Source: Atherinomorus stipes
Taxonomy: Eukaryota; Chordata; Actinopteri; Atheriniformes; Atherinidae
Length of the DNA: 64,000 nt
Reading direction: 5' to 3'
NCBI GenBank assembly: GCA_023101725.1
Contig: JALJCO010009025.1
Span: 372,001-436,000 of the forward strand
Of the stretch, positions 45,501 to 54,900 are shown one piece after another (within the stretch, counting starts at the first letter, position 1; each line of letters opens with the position of its first letter). The notes beneath the pieces were generated by a model, which saw only the letters and a list, made by a program, of their open reading frames with translations, did no database searches and was not told where the DNA came from. The position numbers and the translations under genes are program-made.

Positions 45501-46797
45501 CAGAATCTTTTCTGCCCCTCCATGAATGTCCCCTACCTGAAGGTTTGAGAGGGTTCATAGTGCTCAGGAGAGGATGGTGGTGTGATGTTATCAGCCTGTG
45601 ATGGGCCTTTCTTCTCTTGATCCTGTGATGTGTTGAAAAGTCGTTTAACAACACCAGCATCCTGTTTCTGCCGCTTTGCCTTTGGAGCTGAGAGAAAAAG
45701 GTTCAGTTCAGGGCACAGAGTTAAAACAACAACCAAACAGAACACAAACAAAAGAGACACATAACCTGATGATGAACTTACTGATGGGTTGATCATCCAA
45801 CAGGTGCTCTATGTCTGAGATGTCATCTCCTGCACCCTGTTTCTGATGCTTTGCTGGCTGGGGTGATCCATCTATGAGGTGATGTCAAATGTATTTCTGT
45901 TTACATTATTTTAACAAACATTTTTGTCCGTTTTTATTGATTTCCTGAGAAAAACAAGCAAAACCCCTCAAACCAGAAACACTGCTTGCTCAACATCAAT
46001 TCTCCTATAACCTACAGTTGTTTTGTCTCTGGGGGGCCTTAATGTCTTATCTGCGATTCGTTACAGTCCTCACACACATTCATATTATAAATCAATAAGT
46101 TTATCAACACTACAATAAAATCATTCATTCATTCATTTTTTGTAACGCTTAATCCAATTCAGGGTCTGCACATCTGCTCTAAAGTGAAACTGACCACTTT
46201 CCCGCTTCCGATTTTGGTAAATTGAATGTATGAATTGAAAATTTTTATTTAAATTTGAAGACAGAACCTCGGGTGTTTTGGAAATATTGTCAACATTATA
46301 CACCCATTTTATAAAATTTTCGTTGTTCATTGGATTTGTTTGGGGAAAATGAGATTAAATAATGACAATAATAACAACAACAATAAGTATAATTCTATAC
46401 AAGAGATGTTGTTGTATTAAAACTGTAGAACTGCAGTTTTACAGACAAACAGAAAATCAAAACGGTTTTATTATTTATACTTTATTAAACCGTACTAAAA
46501 TGCCATTAATCAGTGTGACAAAGTTTTTCAAACGATGTGCAAGTTTGCCAAGAAAAGTACACTGAATCTGATAAATAAAAACTTTCAATTAATCATTCTA
46601 ATGTTTCAGGCAACGAGGAGCACACGATGTGCAGATGGACTTGCTATTTTAACCTATTTGTTAAATTTTATAATTCTTCAAAGTTCCCATTTCACTTGTT
46701 TTGACTCACTTTCCATCTGAGCCAACACTTCGAGCTCGTCGGCATACTGCTCGTCGAATTGGTCTTCTATCTCGAAAAGTTCGTCGTATTCGTCCAT
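25977..46797 (-). CDS. chtf18: Chromosome transmission fidelity factor 18 (clamp loader)
   Basis: CHTF18 replaces RFC1 in the alternative RFC complex that loads PCNA during replication and supports sister-chromatid cohesion in the nucleus. Twenty-two coding exons were traced, all GT-AG with matching phases: 46797-46710, 45871-45782, 45687-45537, 45262-45073, 43784-43692, 39297-39245, 39143-39011, 38925-38701, 38615-38518, 38412-38289, 38185-38049, 37920-37827, 37738-37640, 37542-37412, 35149-35032, 34906-34682, 34514-34365, 33664-33534, 32212-32068, 31940-31845, 28555-28486 and 26098-25977. They give 920 residues (human about 975). Walker A GPPGLGKT is at residues 347-354, Walker B LIIDEIDG around 408, and a sensor-1 ICICND at about 455-460. 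[14 protein letters not shown] follows in the AAA+ lid. The C-terminal [15 protein letters not shown] is the conserved part that binds CTF8/DCC1. The ATG has a purine at -3 and G at +4. All AAA+ motifs are intact. Confidence 0.96.
26099..28485. other. Last chtf18 intron, no gene seen
   Basis: The 2.4-kb intron before the terminal chtf18 exon holds only AT-rich sequence and short poly-A runs (for example 27920-27933). I see no exon, RNA gene or bounded mobile element. Confidence 0.5.
30155..30880. mobile_element. Degenerate hAT-like element
   Basis: It begins TAGGGATGTAACAATAA. Near its right side is GTGATCATTTTGGTCACAAT, which is the complement of the left part of the intact hAT MITE at 58063-58450. 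The right terminus is not clear. It lies in the chtf18 intron between exons 21 and 20. Nearby, 29637-29990 carries pieces of two further hAT-type ends (CAGTGGTTCCAAACCTGGG and AGGGCTGGGGGTAAACGATT). Confidence 0.5.
32900..33103 (-). CDS. Small single-pass membrane protein frame in chtf18 intron 18
   Basis: A 67-residue frame starts with a strong Kozak context (A at -3, G at +4). It has a polar N-half ([20 protein letters not shown]) and a C-proximal hydrophobic segment, [20 protein letters not shown], followed by a short tail. Such an arrangement suits a tail-anchored or single-pass micropeptide. Base composition is much richer in G+C than the surrounding AT-rich intron. An acceptor-like TTATTGTCAG lies one base before the ATG. 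Splicing from chtf18 exon 18 to it keeps frame (phase 2), so it could instead be an alternative last exon of chtf18. I do not recognise the family. It is either a nested gene, an alternative exon or chance; the frame itself is certain, the function unknown. Confidence 0.5.
   Translation of the reverse strand: MGQMTSAASERTEEQPGVREGSFLQARCDEVLVTNDWCLPLVLALLLLLLVYTFLYLPSLAHHNTTL
35310..35870. mobile_element. hAT-like MITE remnant
   Basis: The segment begins GATGTTCAATATGAGC, has ACCGATATCC words, and ends with ATCGGCCAATAATATCGGACATCTC. These are decayed inverted ends of the fish element family that starts GATGTCCGATA. It lies in the chtf18 intron between exons 15 and 14. No transposase is seen. 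Confidence 0.5.
36549..37180 (-). pseudogene. LINE reverse-transcriptase 3' end (L2-like), truncated
   Basis: On the minus strand an open frame at 37176-36757 matches the C-terminal part of fish L2/Maui-type LINE ORF2. Recognised words are [27 protein letters not shown] and APSYISDLL. It ends in a (TAA)n microsatellite at 36549-36588, the kind of tail such LINEs carry. It is 5'-truncated and sits in the chtf18 intron between exons 15 and 14, in the same orientation as the gene. Only the connection/C-terminal region is present, so it cannot transpose. Confidence 0.8.
39630..40866 (-). pseudogene. Tc1-like transposon with broken transposase
   Basis: The ends are inverted repeats of CACTATATTGCTAAAAGTATT. 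The transposase lies on the minus strand in fragments: an N-terminal helix-turn-helix portion (40846-40502, with [19 protein letters not shown]), then [20 protein letters not shown], then a catalytic-side piece with [12 protein letters not shown]. Stops and frameshifts, including a poly-A run at 40134-40150, separate them. The element is inactive. The left target TA is kept, the right has decayed to CA. Confidence 0.8.
41015..42781. mobile_element. Harbinger-like MITE
   Basis: Inverted termini GGCTACGTTCACACTGCAGGT and its exact complement near 42760-42780 are flanked by TAT on both sides, a 3-bp duplication as made by PIF/Harbinger elements. It splits the LINE fragment between the codons of KELSM and SLHF. 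It carries a younger hAT element at 41310-41943. No coding capacity is recognised. Confidence 0.75.
41310..41943. mobile_element. hAT element nested in the Harbinger-like MITE
   Basis: It is flanked on both sides by the 8-bp direct repeat TAAACAAT (41302-41309 and 41944-41951). It begins AGGGCTGGGAATC and ends CACACCCCTAG. The interior contains palindromic TATCGCGATATT motifs shared with elements at 1.3 and 55.4 kb. It is non-coding. Confidence 0.85.
43895..45022. mobile_element. hAT-like insertion with LINE and Tc1 MITE pieces inside
   Basis: The ends CAGTGGTCACCAACCT and AGGTTGGTGACCACTG are perfect inverted repeats of Charlie-type hAT appearance. Inside, 44155-44400 reads as a LINE RT C-terminal fragment ([19 protein letters not shown]). 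A Tc1-type MITE, 44577-44947, has ends CAGTCAAAAGTTTTAGAACA and ACTTTTGACCGGCAGTG. I see no clear 8-bp target duplication. It lies in the chtf18 intron between exons 5 and 4. Confidence 0.6.
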
Positions 46798-46989
46798 TTC
46801 GATCACGTTGGGTTCGCGATACAACCTAAGAAACGGGAGCTACTTTAACTAACGTCAAATAAAGAAGAAAAACGCTTCATATACATAATAACTTCTCAGC
46901 AGCGATAGCAGCTGCTTTTGTAGAAAAAAAATTCCCGGCAATTTTATGCTGCGAAGTAATACATCCGGGTAACGGGAGCTATCTGTCCT

Positions 46990-47003
46990 CTGATTGGCCA
47001 TTG
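46990..47003 (-). promoter_or_regulatory. chtf18: CCAAT box upstream of chtf18
   Basis: On the minus strand this reads TGGCCAATCAGAGG, a canonical NF-Y site, about 195 bases before the chtf18 start codon. The 46.8-47.0 kb stretch is also richer in CpG than its surroundings. No TATA box is evident, fitting a replication housekeeping gene. Confidence 0.55.
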
Positions 47004-48323
47004 TGTGGACCTCTCCCATCATGCATCGCAACTATGCTGTTTATGAGTTTAACCCTTCACCCATGGTTTATACGCCCCGAAAACGAAAATTCTATGATCA
47101 AAACTTTACTGAGATGGAAACCACACACTCCCTAAAGCAAGTTGATTCATGTTTTTCAACAATTTGACTATTTATCATCACAAACTTTTGATATTTAGAA
47201 AGGCAGTTTATATGAAATGTCCAGACGGTGGTGCTGTTTAACAAACTTTGCTGAGCATTTGTGGTCTGTTTTCAGGTGAATTCAGAACTGACTGAATCTT
47301 GCTGAAGAAAATATGACCAGCCTTTTCCCCCACAGTTATCTTTTTCATTATTGCACACACAAAAAAATCCACTTGAACCTAAAACCTCTACTTATTTCTT
47401 TCGTCTTCTGTCATCTTCCATATCTCCCTGCATCTTCTCCCCAGAACTAAAGATCAGATTAGTTTTACTGTCTGCCTATAGAATCTGATCATTTATAATT
47501 TGACATCTAATATTCTGAGTTTAGAATGGAACAGCTAATCCAAAACTAATTTGTGCATTAAAATCAGGTTTTCAACATATTTTTATTGGGAAAATATTAC
47601 CAGCAATCACAGACATTTAACAAATTACAGTTTTCATTTTGTTCATTGACCAGTTTGAAGCATCTGACATGCAAACAATGTGACAGATGAAGACCAAACT
47701 CTCCACTCTGAACCTGCAGCTCATGAATGAATGATGAAAAATAAAATTTTTCTTAAAAAATGTGTATGTTGATCCTGTTCCATCTTTAATGTCTGACCAA
47801 AAAGCTGCTAAAACTGTGATTTCAGGTTTTCTAGTGCGCATTTTCCATTAATGATGTTTACATCCTCATTAATCAACTTTAATCTATAACTGTACTCTTG
47901 ATACAAACTTTTTTTATTTTAACAAATAAGAACTATAATGACCATTGTCTCTGTCTACTGATGAACTTCTTGATTTTGGCCTAAAATGAAACAAACATAT
48001 AATCAAAGGACGGCAGTGTTGGTGTTTGAACAGATCAGACACTGAAAAGGTCACAAGGAGAGAAATAATCAGTTCAAAGAGAGGTTAATTTAAAGGACTC
48101 CCATATTCTGTCCTTTACATCAGATTTTACACGTCAAACTTTTATATCTAAACGGTGCAGCAGACTTGGACAATAAACTATCAGCTAAAACATTCCTGTT
48201 TTTCTCAGGAATGTGTTTTGTTTTCTGTGTAATTTTTAGAAAGTCTAGAAACATGCAGGATGAACTCTTTCATTAATACATACATATTACAATACATGCA
48301 TATCTTTCATATGTAGCACTTAA

Positions 48324-48542
48324 TGGGCTTTATGCACAGCTCTACTACTTCCTGAACTTAAGCTTCTTTGCCTCCTGTCTTTCAGCACTGGACAAACTGA
48401 TTAATGCAGGTGTGTCTGGCCATTGTCGTCGTGGTTCCTGAGGTCAGGCACACCTGGATTAATCAAATCGTCCAATAATGAAAGACAGGAGACAAAGGAG
48501 CTGACTTAAGTTAGGAAGTAGTGGAGTTGTGCATAAAGCCCA
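48324..48542. mobile_element. Foldback MITE, copy 2
   Basis: It runs from TGGGCTTTATGC to its perfect inverse GCATAAAGCCCA and is almost palindromic along 219 bp. It aligns throughout with copy 1 at 17859-18081. No convincing target duplication was found at either copy. Confidence 0.8.
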
Positions 48543-49007
48543 TTTAGACAGAATATTGGTTAACAAAAATGCAGCCTTCATAACATCTTCTCAAAACCAC
48601 TTTTTGGTGTCATTCTTTAAAGTGCAAGTTGCAGCTCAATAATTCAGTCAATTAAAATGTAGAAACATATATGATGAGCTAATGTAGCCATACATCTATC
48701 CTCTATAGCCTAGTTTATCCATGTCAGGTCAAGCAGAGAAGCCCAGATTTCTCTCTCTGCTTCACACATGTAGCTAGCTTTTAATTTGGCTGATTTGAAA
48801 CTTTTGTGCGTAATGTTACTTTTTTTTTTTCATTAGTTATTTCATTCTTATATTCATAGCCACTTAAAAACACCTTGAAAACACGTACTTCATTTGCAAT
48901 CTGTGTAAGTGTAAACAGCTTTGTGTCCTGAAGACTTTGAACTCAAATCCTTCGTTTTGTGAAGTTGGGGCAATGTAAGAATTTCGACCATTTATAATAG
49001 TAATGGA

Positions 49008-49300
49008 TTAGATTTATATTGCACGTTTTTTTTCCTATCAAGGAACTCAAAGCACTCACAGTAGGTCCATTATTCATTCACTCTTCATTTATACTTGGTG
49101 ATGGTAAGCTATGTATGTAGCCACAGCTGCCCTGGGGGAGACTGACAGAAATGTGGCTGCCATTTTGCGCCTATGGCCCCTCTAACCATCACCGGAACAT
49201 TCACACAAGGCAAGGGGGGTTAAGTGTCTTGCCCAAGGACGCAACGACATATGGCTGGGGGATCAGGATTTGAACTGCCGATCCTCTGATCATTGGCAGA
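49008..49300. repeat. Dispersed fish repeat with tRNA-like 3' part
   Basis: It begins AGATTTATATTGCACG and contains GGGGTTAAGTGTCTTGCCCA and GATTTGAACTGCCGATC. This composite is very common in teleost genomes. The last part resembles an inverted tRNA B box, suggesting a SINE relative. No tRNA gene can be folded here. Confidence 0.55.
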
Positions 49301-49330
49301 CCTGTATACAGAGAGGGTATACAGCATGGA

Positions 49331-49366
49331 TAATATATATATATATATATATACCCTCTCTGTATA

Positions 49367-49453
<87 letters not shown>

Positions 49454-49492
49454 TACAGAGAGGGTATACAGCATGGATAATATATATATATA

Positions 49493-49543
<51 letters not shown>
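49331..49543. repeat. Long (TA)n repeat with embedded palindromic units
   Basis: TA runs are interrupted by GTATACAGAGAGGGTATACA units: direct copies near 49303-49323 and 49450-49470, and an inverted copy near 49350-49369. The array can extrude cruciforms. Long open frames on both strands are products of the repeat only. Confidence 0.85.
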
Positions 49544-49546
<3 letters not shown>

Positions 49547-51417
49547 AGAAAAACATTTTCTTTTAGATATACAGTCCATACAGAGACATGCAGTCTTTCT
49601 TTTCACTCTACACTGATATCATCTTTGCTGTTATCTGCACTATCAGAAAAAAAAAGTTGGAGAAAAGAAGAATGCAGTTATTTAAAAATAATTTAAGCCA
49701 TGTATTTAACATAAATAACAATAAACATGGCATTATATGTCAAAATTCTTCTAGATGCCCAAGTATTTCTTACCCATATGCCATATATTCATAATTCTTT
49801 TGTAACTCACATAAACACTTGTATTATTCTCTTTTTATTTGTTTATGTTGTGAGAGGAAGCTTGTTTTCACATAGTTTTTCCATTTCTGTCATTGTAATT
49901 AGTTAAAAAAACCTCAAATATACCTTCTGTGTCTTATGTAAATGAAATTTCATCTGATATTCCTCAAAACATCTTGTGTGCTGAGCATTTAGCTTTTATA
50001 TTTAGTTGTGCGAGTTTGTGTGTGTGAGAGAGATTAATGATGATGAGAGTGACGTCAGGGTGTCTCCATCACCACCATCTGCTCCTTATAGTAGACAAAC
50101 ACTGGCCACCAGTTTGTGTGTGACTCTGGGTTAATTTCACATCAGGGAGCACAAAAGCAAACTTACACAACTCTGTTAGCATCCTCCTCTTGGACTTCTT
50201 GTTCTTTCATGTTCAGAGTACAGAGGTCCAGCAAAACTCAAAAGGTAAAGATCCCTAAAAATATACACTTTGCAGCTTTGGATAAAGTTGGGTTTAAACC
50301 ATTTTTACAGTGATTGAGTAATACTACTACTACTAGTAGTACTTCTGTCATTTAGCAGATGCTTTTATCCAAAGCGACATACATCTGAGAGAACATCACA
50401 AGCAAGAAAACAAATAGGAGGGTTTACAGCATGGATAAGTGATCAGCCTGCTGTGAGTCTGGTTGGACCAGGTGCTGCCATGCAGTGCTAGAGGATTCTT
50501 CTTTTTTTTTTTTTTTTTTGTTGCATTTTTTAAAAATGAAATAATGATGTGTATCATATTATTATATGTTGTGTTTAGTTTTTTAGGATTAAAAATATTC
50601 TCACAATTTTCTCTTTTGTCATATGTTGTAAATATTGTTTGAAATAGTTTCAAACTGGCGCCAGTGATTTATAAGTGACACAACTAACTAATAAGAATTT
50701 ATACAACAAAGTCAGAATATAGAAGCAAACAAATACCATTATGAAGTAAAAGATTTAAAAACCTGTAAATGTCTCCCCCCCCCAAATGTTACTGAGGTGT
50801 CTGTTTGTAATTAATAAATTGTCACATTGCCAGTATTTCTTGTTTCCTCAGATTTCAATCATCTAATCCAATAAACAACGCAAAATAAAAATCAGAAGCA
50901 GAAAAAAAGCTGTTTGGCACTGGTAGAGAAGATTTGGCAAGTTGAGTGCAACCCACATACTCAACTCTTTTGTTCATCCCACAAATACATTTTCCTCAGA
51001 AATGTGTCACGGCTCAAGCAGGAAATAAACAGGCTTTCCAATGGTATAAGACTTTTTTTTGTCAACAAACGGTTTCACAACAATGAAACAATTTAATCCA
51101 CTGAACAAGCATAAAGCTTGTTGTCAGGCACGCTTTTCTTTATCTCTGGCAAGATTCCTAAAATCTTCCTGCTACTTGTGAATACACACTTAATGCTGGC
51201 TCAACATTTTTCTAATTTGAACAAATAGTAGATCTTATGTTTTATCCTAAAACTCATCATAGTGACTCACTGTACAGAAGCACATGAGACTATAAACAGC
51301 TTTGGAAACTGTTCTCACACACTTTAGCACGCCCTCTTTGCACGTTACCAGAAGATGTTTGTGTATTTAGACACTAATGATTATAAACTTGTCATCACCA
51401 ATGATTGACCATCTTCG

Positions 51418-51462
51418 TGTGTGTGTGTGTGTGTGTGGGTGTGTGCGTGTGTGTGTGTGTGT
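51418..51462. repeat. (GT)n microsatellite
   Basis: An imperfect GT array about 450 bases before the slc5a10 start codon. Confidence 0.85.
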
Positions 51463-51914
51463 CTGCATGGACTCTGTCCCACATGAGCATCTGCTGTACT
51501 CCAGTGCTTACCCACACTGTGCACTCCATTATCCCCTAGCACAGTGCGTGTGTGTCAGCGCTGCTGATGCCACATTAAGGTGATGTGTTTAATCATCAAT
51601 TCAACCAAGGAACTGCCCTCTTCACATGTACGTTTAACACTCTGCCTCAGACTTCACAGGAACACAGAGGTCAACTTGTGGATCAGCACAGAGGGGACTT
51701 CTATCAAAGGCTGGAGTGTGTGTCTGACTCTGTCAGAAAGGAGTGTTTAGAGGTGGAAGTTCCTTTGCTAGTTTTTGTGGGAGTTTTGGTCAGTTGTTTA
51801 GTAAGACTAATTGCACAGGTAGATTCAAGAGGTACACAGAAAGACAAAATCGAGAAGGAGTCGTTTGGGTTTTTGGTGCATTTTTGATTCCCTGCATTGT
51901 TGTGAACACTAAGG

Positions 51915-54900
51915 ATGTCTAATGCCACCCTCAACTTCTACGACCTGCCGCGGTCCTTCAGCTTCTCTGACATTATTGTCATAGCAATATACTTTCTTCT
52001 TAACCTGGCTGTTGGCATTTGGGTAAGAAGCAGAGAGCTAAATATGTAGCTGAATATATGTGAGTTGTTTTTTCCTGCTAAATCCATTTATGTGCATGTT
52101 TATGATGAGTAACAGTTTTCTCATTTAGTCATCGTGCAGAGCGAGCAGAAACACACTGAGTGGGTATTTCTTGGCCGGACGGGACATGGCCTGGTGGCCG
52201 GTGAGTCTGTCTGATGTGTTCTGATCTTTAAAAAAAAAGCAGTTTTATCTGTATTGTGAGGGGGGTTGAATTTTGGACATTACAATGGTCTGCTGTACAA
52301 CTACTCCTCGGTGTTCTTGAGTGGACAAAACAAGATTATATTGGACAAGAGACAATAACAGTTAAGTTTACTGAGACAACGTGAAGTGTGTTGGTATGAA
52401 CACATGTTGTTAATTTAAAATTATTTGAACTCTATATTTGACTTATGGCATTTTTTAACAAGCAACTTATGCACAAAAAGTGGGAAGGGTCAACAAATGC
52501 AACAACCTCCCAAAACAAAACAAAAAACCACAATAAACAAGAAAACACTCTTTTGTAATGCATGAACAATTTTTTTAAAAAGAAAATACAACTTATTGTG
52601 TTGCAAAAAAAAAAAAGAAGAAAAAGAAACAAGATCCTGTGTTATTAGAGAAACCTCTCAGAGAGGCTGATTCTTGTATAGACAAGGAGAAGTATAACCA
52701 TTCAGTGAGAGACTGTGCGGTTAGAATGACATCTCTCAATGCAAAATAGCAAGGACTAGAAACATAATTGATTACTATATACAGCATTAAAACTGTCAGA
52801 TAGCCTGAATAAATCTCTGCAGCAAGAAACAGGACAGTAAACACCCAGACTGACTGGCTGCAGTCTTCCCATCCTCAGGCTGCACTGGGCTAGATGCAGA
52901 CAGGATTACTGCATAGACTCAGAACCACTTCTCATAACCACACTTCTCCAGAATTGACCACATTTGAGGTAGAAAACTGTCCTGATGTTTGAGGAATCAA
53001 AAATTGAAATTCTGTTGAAAAATAATGGACACTGTGTCCTCCAGGCTGAAGAAGAAAAGGTCCCTCCCTCTTATTAACAGTGCAGGGTTCAGAAGCCAGC
53101 ATCCATGATAGATAAGGGGGCATGGAAGGAGTCACATTCAACTGTGAAGGCAAATTAATGCTCAACAATATAGACAGGGTTTGGAACAAGCATGTTAAAC
53201 CACATTCTGCAGCAGCTCTGTAGGGCAAGAGCTAGTGTTGAGCTCCAGTTATGCCTCACACTGAAAACGTGCTACATTATGAAACAAAAAGCATGGATTT
53301 CTATGTTGAGCGAGTCTAAGCAAACATTTCACTTTCAAAATGACAGTAAAAGGTCCCTTAGTTCCCAAACACTGTCATTAAAAGAAATGATGCAACTCAT
53401 ACACCTGTCCTAAAAGTAGCTAAACGCTTTCTCTGACTTGAAAGTTTATTTGTTCCCCTTGTGTACTCTATTTATTGAGAGATTCTAAATTATTTCTAAC
53501 TAAATCCTTCTTAACATTTCACACAACCACATTTTAGTCTGTAGTGTTTATTTGCACACCAAGAATTTTCATTTGTATTTCTGTTCACATTTGGGTAAAA
53601 AATCCTATGTGTTCAACCACTGGCCTCCACAGATTGGATCATCCCTCTTTGCCAGTTCAGAGGGCTCGGGTCTGTTTATTGGTCTGGCCGGGACTGGAGC
53701 TGCTGGTGGCATCGCTGTTGCTGGTTTTGAGTGGAATGTGAGTAGAAAACACGTGCACACATCCACCTAACAAAGTCAAAGGTTCCTAGCTGTTCTATTA
53801 ATAGTAAATAAAGACATTAGAGCCTGGAATGAAGCCGATCTGGCTTGCTAATCCAATGACAAATTGTTTCCTTTGTGGCTCCTTAGCTGGCTACTGCTGC
53901 TTAGATTAAAGACAACACAGTGAATAAAAACTAATCTGCCTTTTGTATCTGAAAATCAACTCTTTGTATATGTAGACTTCCACTCTGCCTTTTTCCTCAT
54001 CTAATCTTCAAACATGTCCAGACATTGAGAAATGTGCAAGATGAGCTGAACTTGTATCAACAGCTGTAACCAGCAACACACAGCAGGGGGGCAGCAACAC
54101 ATCTCTGCAACATCACCCAAATGTATGGGCATTAAACATGTTCAGCTTCACCTGCAGAGTTAAACAATAGGCTCTTTTTTTTTTTCTTTTAAGACAATCT
54201 GTCTTTTCTCTCTCTGTTCCCCTTCTCAGGCCACCTATGTGTTGCTGGCGCTGGCCTGGATATTTGTGCCTGTCTACATCTCCTCTGGGGTTTGTTCAAA
54301 CACACACACAAACAAAACACACACATATGTGGGTGTGAGTTTTCTAGTTAAGGCTGGTTCTGCAGGTACATTTATGTGCCAAAAGCCTTTTTCCTAACAA
54401 GGATTCCCCGCCTTGTAAATTCCCCAAGAGGGTGTTACACTTGCATAGCGCTCAGCTGCCCTCAAACAACGAAGAAGGTGCATAATTATGTTCAAAAGAA
54501 GGGAAGTGTAACTGTATTAAACTATCTAGTTAAAGGCAAAACAGAGAAGAGCTGAATTTCTACCTGTGCTGTATAGCTCTATAGTTCAAAATGTCAAAAT
54601 GTGTGTGATCAGATTGTCACAATGCCGGAGTATCTGGGGCGTCGTTTTGGAGGCGAGAGGATCCGGACCTACCTTGCTGTTCTCTCACTGCTGCTGTCTG
54701 TCTTCACAAAAATATCGGTACAACAGTGATGAACAAGCAAACACACACCAATAAGTCAACATAAAGCTCCATGTAGGCACATCAACACCTGGTATGAGAA
54801 TAAATCAGTGCTGTTGCCTTGTGTTGTGTTTTTGCCACTAGACTGACCTGTACTCTGGAGCCTTGTTTGTTCAGGTGTGCCTGGGATGGAACCTCTACCT

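Larger units (their letters stand above)
47004..51914. other. Spacer between chtf18 and slc5a10
   Basis: No exon was recognised in this 4.9-kb divergent intergenic region. It holds a foldback MITE (48324-48542), a dispersed fish repeat (49008-49300), a long TA repeat (49331-49543), a short GCAGATGCTTTTATCCAAAG-type fish repeat (50350-50400) and a GT repeat (51418-51462). The slc5a10 promoter should lie near the right end but shows no distinctive motif. Confidence 0.5.

Noticed and set aside
49265..49300. tRNA B-box-like GATTTGAACTGCC
   Set aside because: No acceptor, D or anticodon arms can be built; it belongs to a dispersed repeat.
49220..49566. Open frames of alternating Tyr-Ile on both strands
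   Set aside because: Simple translation of the TA microsatellite.
51585..51887. 100-residue frame just before slc5a10
   Set aside because: No domain and no splice support; likely 5' flanking or untranslated sequence of slc5a10.
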